DNA of 64,000 bases. It comes from Poa pratensis (lineage: Eukaryota; Streptophyta; Magnoliopsida; Poales; Poaceae). The stretch is taken from NCBI GenBank assembly GCA_947311845.1, contig CAMZMU010000111.1, forward strand, positions 28,240,084 to 28,304,083, written 5' to 3'. Below the pieces are notes generated by a model. That model made no database searches, was not told the origin of the DNA, and worked only from the letters and a program-made list of their open reading frames with translations. Shown here piece by piece: positions 9,882 through 22,082 of this stretch (the stretch's first letter is position 1; every line of letters begins with the position of its first letter). Made by a program: the position numbers and the translations under genes.

Positions 9882-11527
9882 ATGTTTAGGGGAAGTACAA
9901 CCGAAAGTGTAAGCTCGGGCGAGGAGATCCACGGTGGACCAAGAGGTGATCATGGCTACGTCACACAATCCGAGTTCGTCGGGCTTCGACACCTTGTTTG
10001 TGATGGCTTAGGCCGCTATGAGCGCCGCATTCAAGCTCAAGAGGCCAACTTCAATGAACGAATGCAAGCACAACAAGACACGTTGGAGCACTGACCGAAG
10101 CACTCAACAACTTGTGCATCGTCGATCTTCTTCTTCTTCGTCACGCTCCAATCGTACAAGAAGTACTCAAGGTCGACGAACGCACCTCATGGACGTCATG
10201 GCCTTCGCCCCGAACAACCGCAACAACCACGCCAAGAAGTTCCAAGGCCCGACGACCATGATCTTCGCCATGATGGCAACCGTCCACCTTCTCCAAACGT
10301 GAACAATGCAAATGCACCACAAGAACGTCACATGACCCAAGGCATGACGCTCATGAACATCTTCATCAAAACGTGAACAATGCCAATGCGCATATCGAGC
10401 AACCTATCCAACATGATGATCGTCGCGAGCGCATTCCCTCACCACCACCGCAACATCGTGCTCCTCATGACCCATTAGCTAATGGCAATGGTGTCCCGGG
10501 TGCTAATGACTTTGTGGAACAAGGACGTCATCCCCGTCATCCTCCAAGACCGCGCAATCGTAATCATGGCAATGCGAACAATGACGAGCAACCCGTGCCT
10601 CAACAAGAGAACCATCCTCGCAACGCTCCTCATCCTCGCCAAGAACTTCCACATGATCCTCCCCACATCACCGTCCCGAGTCAAGCGCTAACGAGTCAAG
10701 CCAACATCATGGTGATGGGCTCAACCGAAGGAGACGTGGACGTGCATTCCCACGTGGTGCCATCGCGACAACTATGATGACTTGACTAACATGCGCTTCG
10801 ACATACCCAAGTTCTTCGGCAAGAGTGACCCGGAAGTCTCATGGGTGCTAAAATTGACAAGATCTTCCGCGTGCAATGCTTCTCCGACAACAAGAAGGTT
10901 GCCTTAGCCTCCATGGAGTTTGAGGACTATGCTCTCTTGTGGTGGGAACAACTCCAAGATGCACGCCTCGCCAACCACCAAGAACCAATCAACACTTGGG
11001 TGGCAATGAAGGAGGCAATGCACAAGCGCTTCGTGCCAAGCCACTACACTCGCGATTTGTACAAGAAGTTGCAAGAATTGAAGCAAGGCTTGAAGTCCGT
11101 TGATGAGTACTATAAGGAGATGGAGATCTCCATGATGAGAGCCAATGTCAACGAGTATGAAGAGCAATCCATGGCTCGCTTCATGAACGGCCTCAACTAT
11201 CCCATCAAGAAGATCGTGGAGTTCCAACCATATGCCTCGTTGGTTGAGCTAGTGCATCAAGCTACAAAGGCCGAGCGTCACGTGCTTGAAGAGCTCAAAT
11301 ACAACAAGACAAAGGCATTCTTCGCCAACAAGCCATCCTCATCAACGCCTACACCGACTCAAGCTCCTCCTCAAGCTAAAGGCACGGCAAGAGCTTCTAC
11401 TACCACCACTCAAGCTCCTCCTTTCGTCAAGAAGACGCCTCCTCTACTAATGCACCTCAAGGATCGTCGTCCGGCACAAGACTCTTGCAATGCTACAAGT
11501 GCGGAGGACAAGGCACAAATCCTTTGA
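9882..11527 (+). pseudogene. Gypsy gag (capsid), frameshifted
   Basis: Structural protein of the virus-like particle. The first ATG at 9882 opens a short frame (to 10094). Similar low-complexity, His/Asn/Pro-rich sequence continues in other frames to about 10777, and the capsid core is readable at 10841-11527 (FEDYALLWWEQLQ, WVAMKEAMHKRFVP, ELKQGLKSVDEYYKEME). That core pattern is the retrotransposon gag domain of plant Ty3/gypsy elements. A CCHC-like knuckle remnant follows, with frame change, at about 11490-11540. At least three frameshifts make it non-functional. The reading frame of the next gene (protease) overlaps its end. Confidence 0.85.
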
Positions 11528-13729
11528 GTGCACCAACAAGAAGGTCATGATCATCAACGACGCCGGAGAGTATGAGTCTATGAGTGAAGATGAGTACAAT
11601 GCCAAAGTTGCCGCAATGCAAAGTGAGCAAGAAGACCCCAATGAGATACTTTGTGATGGTGACAAGAGCCCTTCCTTGGTTGTGACAAGAACTTTGACCA
11701 CCAATGTCCATGTTGAAGAAAACCAAAGATGCAACTTGTTTCACACACGAGCGGGCATCAATGGGAGATCCATCAAGGTCATCATCGATGGTGGAAGTTG
11801 CCACAATCTTGCGAGCAAGGAGCTTTGTGAGAAGCTCAACTTGAAGTACATGAAGCATCCACACCCATACCATGTCCAATGGTTGAGTGATTCCGGCGCC
11901 GTCAAGATACAACACATGGTGCAAGTGTCCTTCAAGATTGGTGCTTATGAAGATACGGTTGATTGTGATGTTATACCTATGTCCGTGTGTCACCTACTTC
12001 TTGGGCGTCCATGGCAATTTGACAAGGGTGCTATGCATGATGGAAGGACTAACTACTATAGCTTCAAGAGCAACGACAAGACCTACGTCCTCCGTCCCAT
12101 GACTCCAAGTCAAGTGATTGCCGACAACGCCAAGACTATTGCTCGTGCACAACAAGATGGTTCTTCAAGTGAGAAGAGTGGTGAGAGAGAGATCCACCAA
12201 AAAGTGAGTGAGAGCCACAAGCCAAATACGAGTGACACTTCAAAGAGAGTTCCCACCAAACTTGCTTTATTTGCCACCAAAAGAGAGATGAGGGAATTGA
12301 GTGAAAACCCATCCACCCTTCACTATGTGCTCATATGCAAGGGTGAAGTTTCTAAGACTAACGATTTCACAAACCTTCCTCCTCCTTTGATGTCTCTTTT
12401 GCAGGAATTTGAAGATGTCTTCCCTCAAGAGGTGCCACCGGGACTTCCTCCTCTTCGCGGCATCGAGCACCGCATCGACCTTGTACCCGGCGCACCGCTA
12501 CCGAACCGCGCACCGTACCGCACCAACCCCGAGGAGACCAAGGAGATTGAGCGCCAAATCCAAGAACTCCTCGCCATGGGACACATCCGCGAGAGCTTGA
12601 GTCCGTGTGCCGTGCCCGTCATCTTGGTGCCCAAGCACGACAACACTCTTCGCCTATGCATGGATTGTCGCCCCATCAACGCCATAACCGTGCGGTATCG
12701 CCATCCTATCCCTCGTTAGATGATATGCTCGATGAGCTTTGCGGTTCCTCTATCTTTTCGAAAATTGATCTTAAAAGTGGATACCACCAAATACGCATGA
12801 GTGAAGGTGACGAATGGAAGACCGCCTTCAAGACCAAACTTGGTCTCTATGAATGGCTTGTCATGCCTTTGGCCTTTCCAATGCTCCCTTCACCTTTATG
12901 CGTCTCATGAATCATGTTTGCGTCCTTTCATTGGTAAATTCGTGTGGTATACTTTGATGACATTCTCATTTATAGCAAGTCGTTGGAAGAACATGCTCAC
13001 ATGTGTCGCAAGTTTTGTTGGTTCTTCGCAAAGAGAAACTCTATGCCAATCTCTCCAAGTGCACTTTTGCCACCAACAAACTTGTCTTTTGGGTTTTGTT
13101 GTCTCGTCTGATGGGGTTGAAGTTGATGATGTAAAGATTCAAGCCATTCGTACTTGGCCTTTTCCTTTATCCCTTGAGGAGTTGAGACGTTTTCTTGGTT
13201 TTGCCGGATTTTATCGTCGTTTCATCAAGGATTTTTCCTCCATTGCTTGTCCCCTCCACGAACTTACAAAGAAGAATGTACCTTTCGTTTGGGGACATGC
13301 GCAAGACTTTGCTTTCAATGAGCTCAAGCGTTTGCTAACCCAAGCACCACTCCTCGCCCTTCCGGATTTTTCGAAAACTTTTGAAATTGAATGTGACGCG
13401 AGTGGGTTGGGAATTGGTGGTGTTCTTATGCAAAACGGTAGGCCCATCGCGTACCATAGTGAAAAGCTTGATGGAGCTCGCCTAAACTACCCCATTTATG
13501 ACAAGGAATTGTATGCTTTGGTTCGTGTTCTTCATGTTTGGCAACATTACCTTCGACCTAAGAAATTTGTCATACATTCGGATCACGAATCGTTGAAATA
13601 TTTGAAAAGTCAATCGAATTTGAACAAAAGGCATGCTAAGTGGGTTGAATTCATTGAGTCTTTTACCTTCGTAATCAAGTACAAGAAAGGTAAAGACAAC
13701 GTGGTCGCGGATGCTCTATCCCGCAAACC
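11490..13729 (+). pseudogene. Gypsy pol part 1: protease, reverse transcriptase, RNase H
   Basis: The aspartic protease region is at about 11740-12060 with the active-site-like IDGGSCHNLAS. RT begins about 12430 (PPGLPPLRGIEHRIDLVPG). The frame stops at 12717-12719, where one base appears to be missing, and continues in a second frame ([14 protein letters not shown]), then a third. The catalytic box around 12945-12975 is broken by a frame change within what should be a YFDDIL-type motif. RNase H is intact in one frame (about 13380-13720: [40 protein letters not shown]). The ORF is cut at 13729 by a nested TG..CA element, and its continuation is at 17650. Confidence 0.88.
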
Positions 13730-14763
13730 TGAAAGGGCATGGCGCCCCCATGTGTGGTTTTGGTAATTAATGACAATCCCTATGGACTAATGGTTGCATT
13801 GAGTTATTCCTGTAGTGTTTGTCCATAGGAAAATGCTTGAACTCCATATGTTGGATTCAAGGTTGATGCCATAAAGATATTGAGATAATGGAGTATTTGG
13901 CATCAAGATCATCGAGTTGTATGGATATATTTGATATGATCAAGAAGAAGAGTATGTGATGACCAAGTTGTTATAAGAGGAGTTATCCGATGATTGGTTA
14001 TATGCGAGTTGAGCATATTGCAAGTATGTCTTGAAGAAAAGGATTATGTGATCATTCATTATTATCTTCAAGACATCATCTATTGAAAAGAGAAGAAAAG
14101 ATACAACGTTGATCAAGATTTTGATCAACTCACAAAGCTACAAGATGTACCAAGTGGGATCATGTATCTCTTGGTATGGTAAGCAATTGTCCATATAGCT
14201 TTGTGAACTAACCCATGATATGTGTGTTGCATTTCTATGTGTGGTTAGGTATCCTTCTATGGGCTTGCATCAAATGAAGATTTCATATAGCCCATGAACG
14301 ATGACGTCAAGTGGTGTTCGTCATCAATGTTGAGAAGCGCAAGTTCAAGAGGAGCATCTCGAAGAAATCCTAGGCTTGAAGCTTGCCACCCATTTGGAGA
14401 TAATGGTCAAGTGAAGATGTACCGATGAGAGGCTCTCCCATAGTGGAGTATGGGGGAGAAATATGTGGATCTTCACCAAGCGAAGCGCAATCAAGAAAGG
14501 TGGTCCACTTGAAGAGATCAAGATCATCATCATCTAGCTCAAGTGGAATGCGCAAGTCAAAGGTATGATAGGGTTTCTATTTTACCGGTCTCGTGGTAGT
14601 TGGGAGACCGGATTATAGGATAGATACCGTACTATCAAGAGGGGCTCTCATTGAGCTTTAGCGTATCAGTTGGAGAGAGCTCAAACCTTTGCATACTTGC
14701 CTTCTTCATGTTTCTTGGTTCTTATTTGGATTTTCTCCTTGTTGGGTTTTGGAGCTTGTTGTG

Positions 14764-16082
14764 TGATACGTCTCCAACGTATCTATAATTTCTTATGTTC
14801 CATGCTAGTTTTATGTCAATACCTACATGTTTTATTCACACTTTATGATGTTTTTATGCATTTTCTGGGACTAACCTATTAACAAGATGCCACAGTGCCA
14901 GTTCCTGTTTTCTGCTGTTTTTGGTTTCAGAAAAGTACTTCTGCAAATATTCTCGGAATTCGACGAAACAAAAGCCAAACCTCCTATTTTTCCGAGGGAC
15001 ACACGGAGCCAGAAGGGCAAGCCAGGGGGAGGCCCACGGCCTCCAAACCACATGCTCGCGCGGCTGGGCCCACAGGCGCGCCGGGAGGTGAGGAGGGAGC
15101 CCAGGACCTCCACCGACATCGCCCCTTCGCCTATATATTGCCTCAGACGCGAAAACCCTAAAAAAAGAAGTCATATTTCCAGAAGAGTTCCGCAGCGCCG
15201 CCGCCATCGACGACAAGTTTCGGGGGACAGAAGTCTCTGTTCCGGCACGCTGCCGGGACGGGGAATTGCCCCCGGAGTCATCTCCATCGACTCCACCGCC
15301 ATCTTCATCGCCGCTGCTGACTCCCATGATGAGGAGGGAGTAGTTCTCCCCCGAGGCTGAGGGCTCTACCGGTAGCTATGTGGTTCATCTCTCTCTCCCA
15401 TGGTGTGATCTTTATGTGATCATGAGCTTTGTAATCTAGTTGAATATGTAGATGTTACTCTTTGTCTATTATGCCACTCTAGAGGTTACTTTAATATGAA
15501 CTCCGGTACTCTCCACGGTGTAAAGGTGACAGTGTGTGCACCGTGTGTGACTCCTTTATGACGTTGTGGCGCTTGTTTACTCCGGCTTGAGGTGTGCTTT
15601 TGCAGCCCTACACAATGAATGGTGTTTGTTATCCAACAAGAGAGTGTTTGAGAGTAGCATTTATTTATTCAATTATGTGATCATTGTTGAGAGTGTCCAC
15701 TAGTGAAAGTATGATCCCTAGGCCTTGTTTCTAAGCATTGAAACACCGTTTACAACAAGTTCTGCTACATGTTTGCTTGCTGCCATTTTTATTTCAGATT
15801 GCAATTACTACTTATAATCATCCATATTACTTGTATTTCACTATCTCTTCGCCGAACTAGTGCACCTATACATCTGACAAGTGTATTAGGTGTGTTGGGG
15901 ACACAAGAGACTTCTTGTATCTTAATTGCAGGGTTGCTTGAGAGGGATATCTTTGACCTCTACCTCCCTGAGTTCTATAAACCTTGGGTGATTCACTTAA
16001 GGGAAACTTGCTGCTGTTCTACAAACCTCTGCACTTGGAGGCCCAACACTGTCTACAAGAATAGAAGCGTGAGTAGACATCA
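14764..16082 (+). mobile_element. Solo LTR of a TGATACGTCTCCAACGTATC family
   Basis: 1319 bp starting TGATACGTCTCC and ending GTAGACATCA, flanked by the 5-bp duplication TTGTG at 14759-14763 and 16083-16087. It has a TATATATT box near 15131 followed by AAAACCCTAAAA and leader-like sequence, as expected for an LTR. No internal domain, PBS or PPT is visible. I recall this start sequence as a very common dispersed family in Triticeae genomes; I do not assign a family name. Confidence 0.82.
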
Positions 16083-16344
16083 TTGTGACTTTCATAACAA
16101 GCTCAAGTTCTCCGAAAACGGATTTCGTATGAAAAACTTGTTGCGTTTTCGGTTTTAGAGTTTCTCCCGGTTCATCTTCTATAGAGAGGTTTCACCTTTC
16201 TACATTTGGTTTTATACTCCCTTGTTGGACTATGATGTTTTCCTGCATCATATTGTCGTGCTCGTTGCGGTGATTCCAACGAGCCCAAGAACATCGAAAA
16301 CGGAGTTCGTATGTAAAAGATATCACGTTTTCCGTATGTATATT

Positions 16345-16576
16345 TCTGGAATTCCGAACCACTCGGAAAATTCCGAACTGATTCCGAGCGGGTCGGAATT
16401 CCGAACTCATTCCGGACCGATTTCGGGTTTTGGCTCTTTCGGTACTGTCTACCATCCGGAACCAGGTTGGTAGACACCCGGATTATTCCGGGCATCCGGA
16501 ATTCCGAGCCAAATCCGGATTCATTCCGAACGGCACGAATCTGGCCCAAACGGTCGGATTTTTGGGACCTATAAAA
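16345..16576 (+). repeat. TTCCG/CGGAA motif array upstream of a TATA box
   Basis: Within about 215 bp the pentamers TTCCG or CGGAA recur many times, often as AATTCCGAA or GGAATTCCG, directly before TATAAAA (16570-16576). It resembles the CCGGTACTACCGG cluster in front of the TATA box in the gypsy LTRs. Confidence 0.65.
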
Positions 16577-17649
16577 TGGGGCCTTCTTCCCCAACGGTTC
16601 CCTAACTCTTGAGCTCGTGTTCTTCCCCATTGTTGACCTTCTTGAGCTTTGCTAACTCTCTATCTCTCCATGATTCTTGCCTCCATTTAGTGGGAAAAGA
16701 GAGAGGAGATCTAGATCTACCATTCCACCAATCAATCTCTCCTCTAAGTGAGGGGAAGCTTTTTGGATCTAGATCTTGGAGAATTTGGTGTTCTTCTTTG
16801 TTCTTCCTCTCTTCTCCCCCCAATAGCATTAGTTGCTTTGGTGGGATTTGAGAGTGAAGGATTTTGAGCACTTCTTGTGTTCTTGTCCATTGCATCGGTT
16901 GCATCGGTTTGAGTTCTCCACGGTGATACGTGGAAATCGAAGTTGAGAAGCTTGTTACTCTTGGGTACTTGGGGTGCCCTAGAGCTTGTCCTCTTGGGTA
17001 CTTGGAGTGCCCTAGACGGTCCTTGTTGATCTCAGAGTTTTGGTGGCTCGCGGGATAGTTGGGAGCCTCCAATTAAGTTGTGGAGACGTGCCCCAACCTT
17101 GTGATTCTTGTGGCTTTGGGAGCCGCGGGAATTCGGTGAGAGCCTCCAATTAAGTTGTGGAGTGTGCCTCATCCTTGTACGGGTTCGGTGACCACCCTCA
17201 AGTGTCCCATAGTGGATCGTGGCACTCCGCATTGGTGGAGGCACGAAGGAGATTACGGTGTGCCATTTGATGGCTATTCGGGGATCACTTTGTGACTCCG
17301 CACCGCTCCAACGGAGACTAGCTTCCATTGGGAAGTGAACTTCGGGATAAATCATCGTCTCCAAGTGCCTCGGTATTTCTATACCCGAGCTTCTTACTTA
17401 TGCAATTTACTTGGTGATAGCCATCGAGCTTGAAGTAATATATCTTGATATCACTTAGTTGCTTATCTTGCATAGCATAAGTTGTTGGTGCACATAGGTA
17501 AACCTAACTTGTTTAGGTTTCGTGCTTGATAAATTAAACGCTAGTTTTATTCCGCATTTATTCAAGCCTAAACCGTAAAGAATTTTAAATCTCCTATTCA
17601 CCACCCCCCCCCCCCCCCCCCCCCTCTAGGCGACATCCGTGTCCTTTCA

Positions 17650-19398
17650 AAACCCAACCTACTTACGCGTCTTGATATTAGTGTTTCGGGTCTTGATAAG
17701 ATAAAGGATTTGTATGCTTCCGATGCTTTCTTTGGTGACATTTTTGCTCAATGTTCGGAGCACAAAGGAGTTGGTGATCACTATTTGCATCAAGGTTTCT
17801 TGTCTAAGGCTAACAAACTTTGCATTCCCGAGTCTTCGCTTCGTTTCCTCCTTTTGAAGGAATCTCATGGAGGAGCGCTCATGGGCCATTTTGGACGCGA
17901 CAAGACCTTGGCAATGCTCACCACCAACTACTTTTGGCCTCACATGTACCGTGACGTCAACCGTCTTGTGCGCCGATGTTCTACGTGTCTCAAAGCTAAG
18001 TCTACCTTAAACTCTCATGGCCTCTACATTCCATTACCCATTCCATATAGACCTTGGTCCGATATTGCTATGGACTTCGTGTTAGGTCTCCCACGCACTA
18101 AAACAAACAAGGATTCTATATTTGTCGTGGTTGACCGCTTTTCTAAAATGGTGCATTTCATACCATGCAACAAGACCGACGATGCTTCACATATTGCTAC
18201 ATTGTTTTTTAGGGAAATCGTCCGTCTTCATGGAGTGCCCAAGACCATAGTTTCGGATCGAGATGCCGAGTTCGTGAGCTACTTTTGGAAGACGTTGATG
18301 GAAAAGATGGGAATCAAGCAACTCTTCTCCACCGCCTACCACCCTCAAACGGATGGTCAAACCGAAGTGGTGAATCGAAGCCTCTCAACGCTACTTCGTG
18401 TGTTGATCAAGCCCAACTTGAAGAATTGGGAAGAGTGCATTCCACACACCGAGTTCGCCTACAATCGAGCACTACACCGAGCAACGAAGAGAACTCCGTT
18501 CGAGGTCGTTTATGGCTACAACCCCTACACCGCGCTTGACATGCTACCACTCCCACTCCGTGAGCAAGTTAACATGGACTTTGACACACGCGCCGCTTAC
18601 ATGAAGAAGCTCCATGAGGAAACACGCGAGACACTCACGAAGCACAATGAAGCACATGCTACAAAGATGAACAAGAACAAGCGCGCCATGATATTTGAAG
18701 AAGGAGATCTTGTGTGGCTACATCTTCGCAAAGATCGCTTTCCGGATGCAAGGAAGTCCAAGCTTCACCCTCGAGGAGACGGTCCCTTCAAGGTTCTCAA
18801 GCGCATCAACGACAATGCTTACAAGATTGACATCTCCAACTCCAAACACTTGGTCCACGACACCTTCAATGTGGCCGACCTATCGCCATACTATGGTGCA
18901 TCAAGTGATGAGGACGACCAAGAGTCGAGGACGACTCTTTTCCAAGGGGGGGGGGAAGATGATGTAGTGCGCCCTACACATGACACGCCAAGTGGACCAA
19001 TGACAAGAGCAAGGGTCAAAGCTATACATGCTAAGGTGAATTCACTCCTATCTATGTGTGACCTTGATACCCCTTTGAATGGTTTGCTACTTCATTCCGA
19101 TACCTTGTGTGTGCTCAGCTACGGTGGACCGGATGATCCCTATGAAGATGGCCAAGGAAGTGTTGAAGATGGACAACAAGTGCTCCAAGATGAACAAGCT
19201 GGAACGGCCGGTACTACCGGAAACCCGGCCGGTACTACCGCCGAAACAGAAATCGGTACTGCAATCAACGTCGACCCAAGCGGTAGTACCGGAAATAATT
19301 CCGGTACTACCGGCCCTCCGCCCGTCCGGTACTACCGGAAGCCTCCACCGGAACTACCGCCGAATCGAGAAGCAGTACTGGAATCGACGCCGTCGTAA
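17650..19398 (+). pseudogene. Gypsy pol part 2: integrase, reading into the 3' LTR
   Basis: Inserts element cDNA into host DNA. After the AAACC duplication the frame resumes and stays open for more than 560 codons. The zinc-binding HHCC region includes ESHGGALMGHFG and CSTCLKAKS. The catalytic core shows the D in MDFVLGLP, the D in SDRDAEF and the E in DGQTEVVNRSL, so the DDE triad is intact. The C-terminal part (YNPYTALDMLPLP, WLHLRKDRFP, HPRGDGPFKVLKRI) is typical of grass gypsy integrases. The frame crosses the purine tract and ends inside the 3' LTR at 19396-19398. Unlike gag and RT it is undamaged, but the pol gene as a whole is split. Confidence 0.9.
18944..18959 (+). other. Polypurine tract
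   Basis: An all-purine run of A and G ending immediately before the TG of the 3' LTR. This is the expected primer site for plus-strand synthesis. Confidence 0.88.
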
Positions 19399-20010
19399 GC
19401 GGTAGTACCGGAATTATTTCCGGTACTACCGGTCCTTCGCACGTCCGGTACTACCGGACTTCATGTCCGGTACTACCGGGCCTGCGCGTGCCTGTGCGCA
19501 GATCTGGGCCTTGACCCATGTAATTCGTACTCTTTTACACTAGACTATAAATAGGGGTCCTCCTGCACCTTCTAGGGTTAGACAATGATTTGGGAACTAA
19601 GTAGAGCAAGGATCCTATTCTCAAGGTGTCTCCTTCCTCCTTTGGAGATGAACCAAGGGCTCCTTCCATGGAGATGAATCATGGCCTCCTCCGGGAGATG
19701 AACCAAGGCCTCCCCTTGTGGAGATGATCTTCCTCTTGTAGTGATACTTGTCAATCCTTCCTCTTGAAGTGGCTAGGTTGACTTCGTTTGGATTGACCAA
19801 GAGGACAAACAATCCTAAGAGTAAGGTGTACTTGGGAGAATAGAATTGGGAGCTGCCCTAGGGGATTTGGGACCAATTGACTCTTGCCATCGTGCGTCTT
19901 GCTAGTTATCTTTGTGTTTACTTGATTTCCGCTCTTTTGTGTTCTTGAGTTCTTCGCGTTCTTCGCCTCTCCCGTCTCAAATCCGTGAAGATCGGGCCTA
20001 AACCGCATCA
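18960..20010 (+). repeat. Gypsy 3' LTR
   Basis: 1051 bp, TG..CA, with a TATA box at 19546-19553 and about ten GGTACTACCG-type motifs between 19208 and 19480. It lacks the 1048-bp segment present in the 5' LTR. The first ~440 bp also encode the C-terminus of the pol frame. Confidence 0.93.
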
Positions 20011-22082
20011 CTAGTGCATCTTCTTTTGCTCCTCCGTATCTCCCCACCCAAACTCCGCCATTGCATCATTAATCTCCTTACATAATTGTTTTGGAATTTT
20101 AAAAATAGCCATTGCATAAACTGGGATGGATTGTATAATAGCCTTCAAAAAAATTCCTTCCCTCCCATAGAGAGTAACTTCTCCTTCCAACCTCTTAGGC
20201 GCTGGATGATTGGTTCCAACAGATATATAAAGCTATCTGTACGATCTAGACCCACCATAGCAGGTAGACCAAGATATTTATCGGATATAGCTTCCGTCAT
20301 AATATTTAATTCCATACATATTTGACCTTTAACATCCACATCCACATTAGGACTGAAGAAAATGCTACATTTTGCCTCACTCACCATTTGTCCCGAGCTT
20401 GCACAGTATTGTACTAGAACTTGTCTCAACGAGGTTGTATTAACTAAATTTGCTTTCATAAGTATTGATGGTGTATTTCTGCACACCCGAACACCTTCAA
20501 TACCACGAACCTCCTCTTCATGAGCCAAGGCACTAGAAAGTCCTCCTACACAAATAAGAAACAAGTAAGGTGAGAAGGGATCGCCTTGGCGGAGACCTCT
20601 TGTTGGAATAAACTCCTCAGTTTCCTGATCATTGTATCTCACTTTATATTACACAGAATGCACACAGACCATTAACAGGTCAATAAACTCCCTTTGGAAA
20701 CCAAGGTGAGCAAGCATCCTCTCCAAAGAATCCACTCTACTCTATCATATGCCTTATGCATATCCAGTTTGACTGCACAATATCCTTCCTTGCCCTTCTT
20801 TTTATTCTTGATCGTATGCATACTTTTCATAAGCCAACAATATATTATCACTTATTAAACGTCCTCGAACAAAAGCACTCTGAACTTAGGATATTACCTC
20901 ATCAAGAATTAATTTCCGCCTAGCCGCAATCATCTTAGATATCACTTTGTACAGAACGTTACAAAGACTAATCGGCCTATATTGCGTAATTTTCTCCGGG
21001 TACTCAACTTTTGGAATTAAGGCAATCACCGTGTCATTCCAGCCTTCAGGAATTGACTTGTTATTAATTGCCACAAGAACCTCCTCTGTTAGAACGTCTC
21101 CGATGAAATTCCATCATTTTTTAAAGAAGATTGCGTGTAGGCCATCTGTATCTGGGGCTTTTAAATCTCTGATCGAGAATAGGGCTCGCTTTACAGCCTC
21201 CGCCGTATATGGATGTACAAGCGCTTCATTCATTGCATTTGTAACGCGAGATGTAACCTTAGCAATCAGATCGGGGTCTGGTTCATCCACCTCCGTACTG
21301 AATAATCCCGCAAAGTAATCTGAAATCATTGGATTCAGATTTGATGTACCTTCATGCCAATAACCATTCTCATCCTGTAAACATTTAACTCTGTTCCGCT
21401 GCCTTCGAGCAGAAGCAAACTTGTGAAAATACCCTGTGTTTTTATCTCCAAACTGTAGCCAGTTTATGCGACTACGCTGAGACCAATGCAACTCTTCTTG
21501 CTCCAACAAATCCTCTATTTCGGCGGCAAATTCCTTTTCTTTAGCTATATTCTCGCTTGTCAAAGCACTACGAGTAATAGCCTCCAACTCTTTCTTCACT
21601 GTTTTTATTTTTCGTTGGGGACCCTTCAAAACTGCTCGATCCCAACGATGCAATTTGTCATGCACTAAAGCAAGTCTTCCCGCTAAATCCATTGCTTGGA
21701 ATTGGTGGCCAGAAGCGGCCCAGGCTCCTTCAACCACCTCATTAAAATTTGTTTCTTTTAACCAACGAGCGTCAAACCGAAGGATAGATGGACCAGTCCT
21801 AGCTTCAATTGTGCTTTCACCAAAACTCATGAGAATGGGCCTGTCGTCCGATCTGCTGTAATCAAGGTTTTGTAAAACCGCATCATCAAATATATTATGC
21901 CAAGCATCATTCGTCAGACCCTTATCAAGCCTCTCTCTGATCCCTGCTCTGCGCCAAGTGAACTTATCGCCAACAAATCCACAGTCTGACAGTCCACATT
22001 CAGCCAGCACATCACGAAAGCCTTGCATATACTGTAAAGGCCTGGGGCACCTCCATCCTTCTCAAAGGGATATAAGATCTCA
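20011..22082 (-). pseudogene. LINE-A ORF2 middle part: end of endonuclease and reverse transcriptase
   Basis: Minus-strand reading from the Helitron edge: EILYPFEKDGG, MQGFRDVLAECGLSD, FTWRRAGIRERLDKGL and SRSDDRP (C-terminal endonuclease), then a coiled-coil-like spacer. The RT part has PDTDGLHAIFFKK, ALIPKVEYPEKITQYRPISL, RGLRQGDPFSPYLFLICVGG and YLGLPAMVG. Frames change between these blocks (for example near 21114, 20886 and 20642), and the catalytic xxDD box region around 20490 is degenerate. The last codons before the gypsy insertion read KKMH, followed by a stop where related LINEs have Trp. This part of the protein is non-functional. Confidence 0.87.

Larger units (their letters stand above)
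13730..17649. mobile_element. TG..CA element in gypsy pol (long solo LTR or non-autonomous LTR element)
   Basis: Starts TGAAAGGGCA and ends TGTCCTTTCA (imperfect 10-bp inverted ends), with the 5-bp target duplication AAACC at 13725-13729 and 17650-17654. Removing it and one duplication rejoins the pol reading frame. Net length without the nested element is about 2.6 kb, with no coding domain. It has a TATA box (16570-16576) preceded by a dense array of TTCCG/CGGAA motifs (16345-16560) and a C tract at about 17605-17623. Promoter-like internal layout and lack of an internal PBS or PPT that I can see favour a solo LTR. Confidence 0.8.
6517..20010 (+). mobile_element. Ty3/gypsy LTR retrotransposon, inserted in LINE-A
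   Basis: Starts TGATGTAGTGCGCC and ends ACCGCATCA, with the 5-bp target duplication CTAGT at 6512-6516 and 20011-20015. LTRs are 6517-8630 (2114 bp, enlarged) and 18960-20010 (1051 bp). A primer-binding site complementary to initiator tRNA-Met follows the 5' LTR, and a purine tract precedes the 3' LTR. Order gag, protease, RT, RNase H, integrase is that of Ty3/gypsy (Metaviridae). The coding region carries frameshifts, and a 3.9-kb element interrupts pol. Comparing alignable LTR sequence by eye I count about 16 substitutions over ~1.05 kb, implying an insertion within roughly the last million years. Confidence 0.95.

Noticed and set aside
14854..15360. 157-codon open frames on both strands
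   Set aside because: They lie inside the bounded solo-LTR-like element 14764-16082 and have no recognisable domain.
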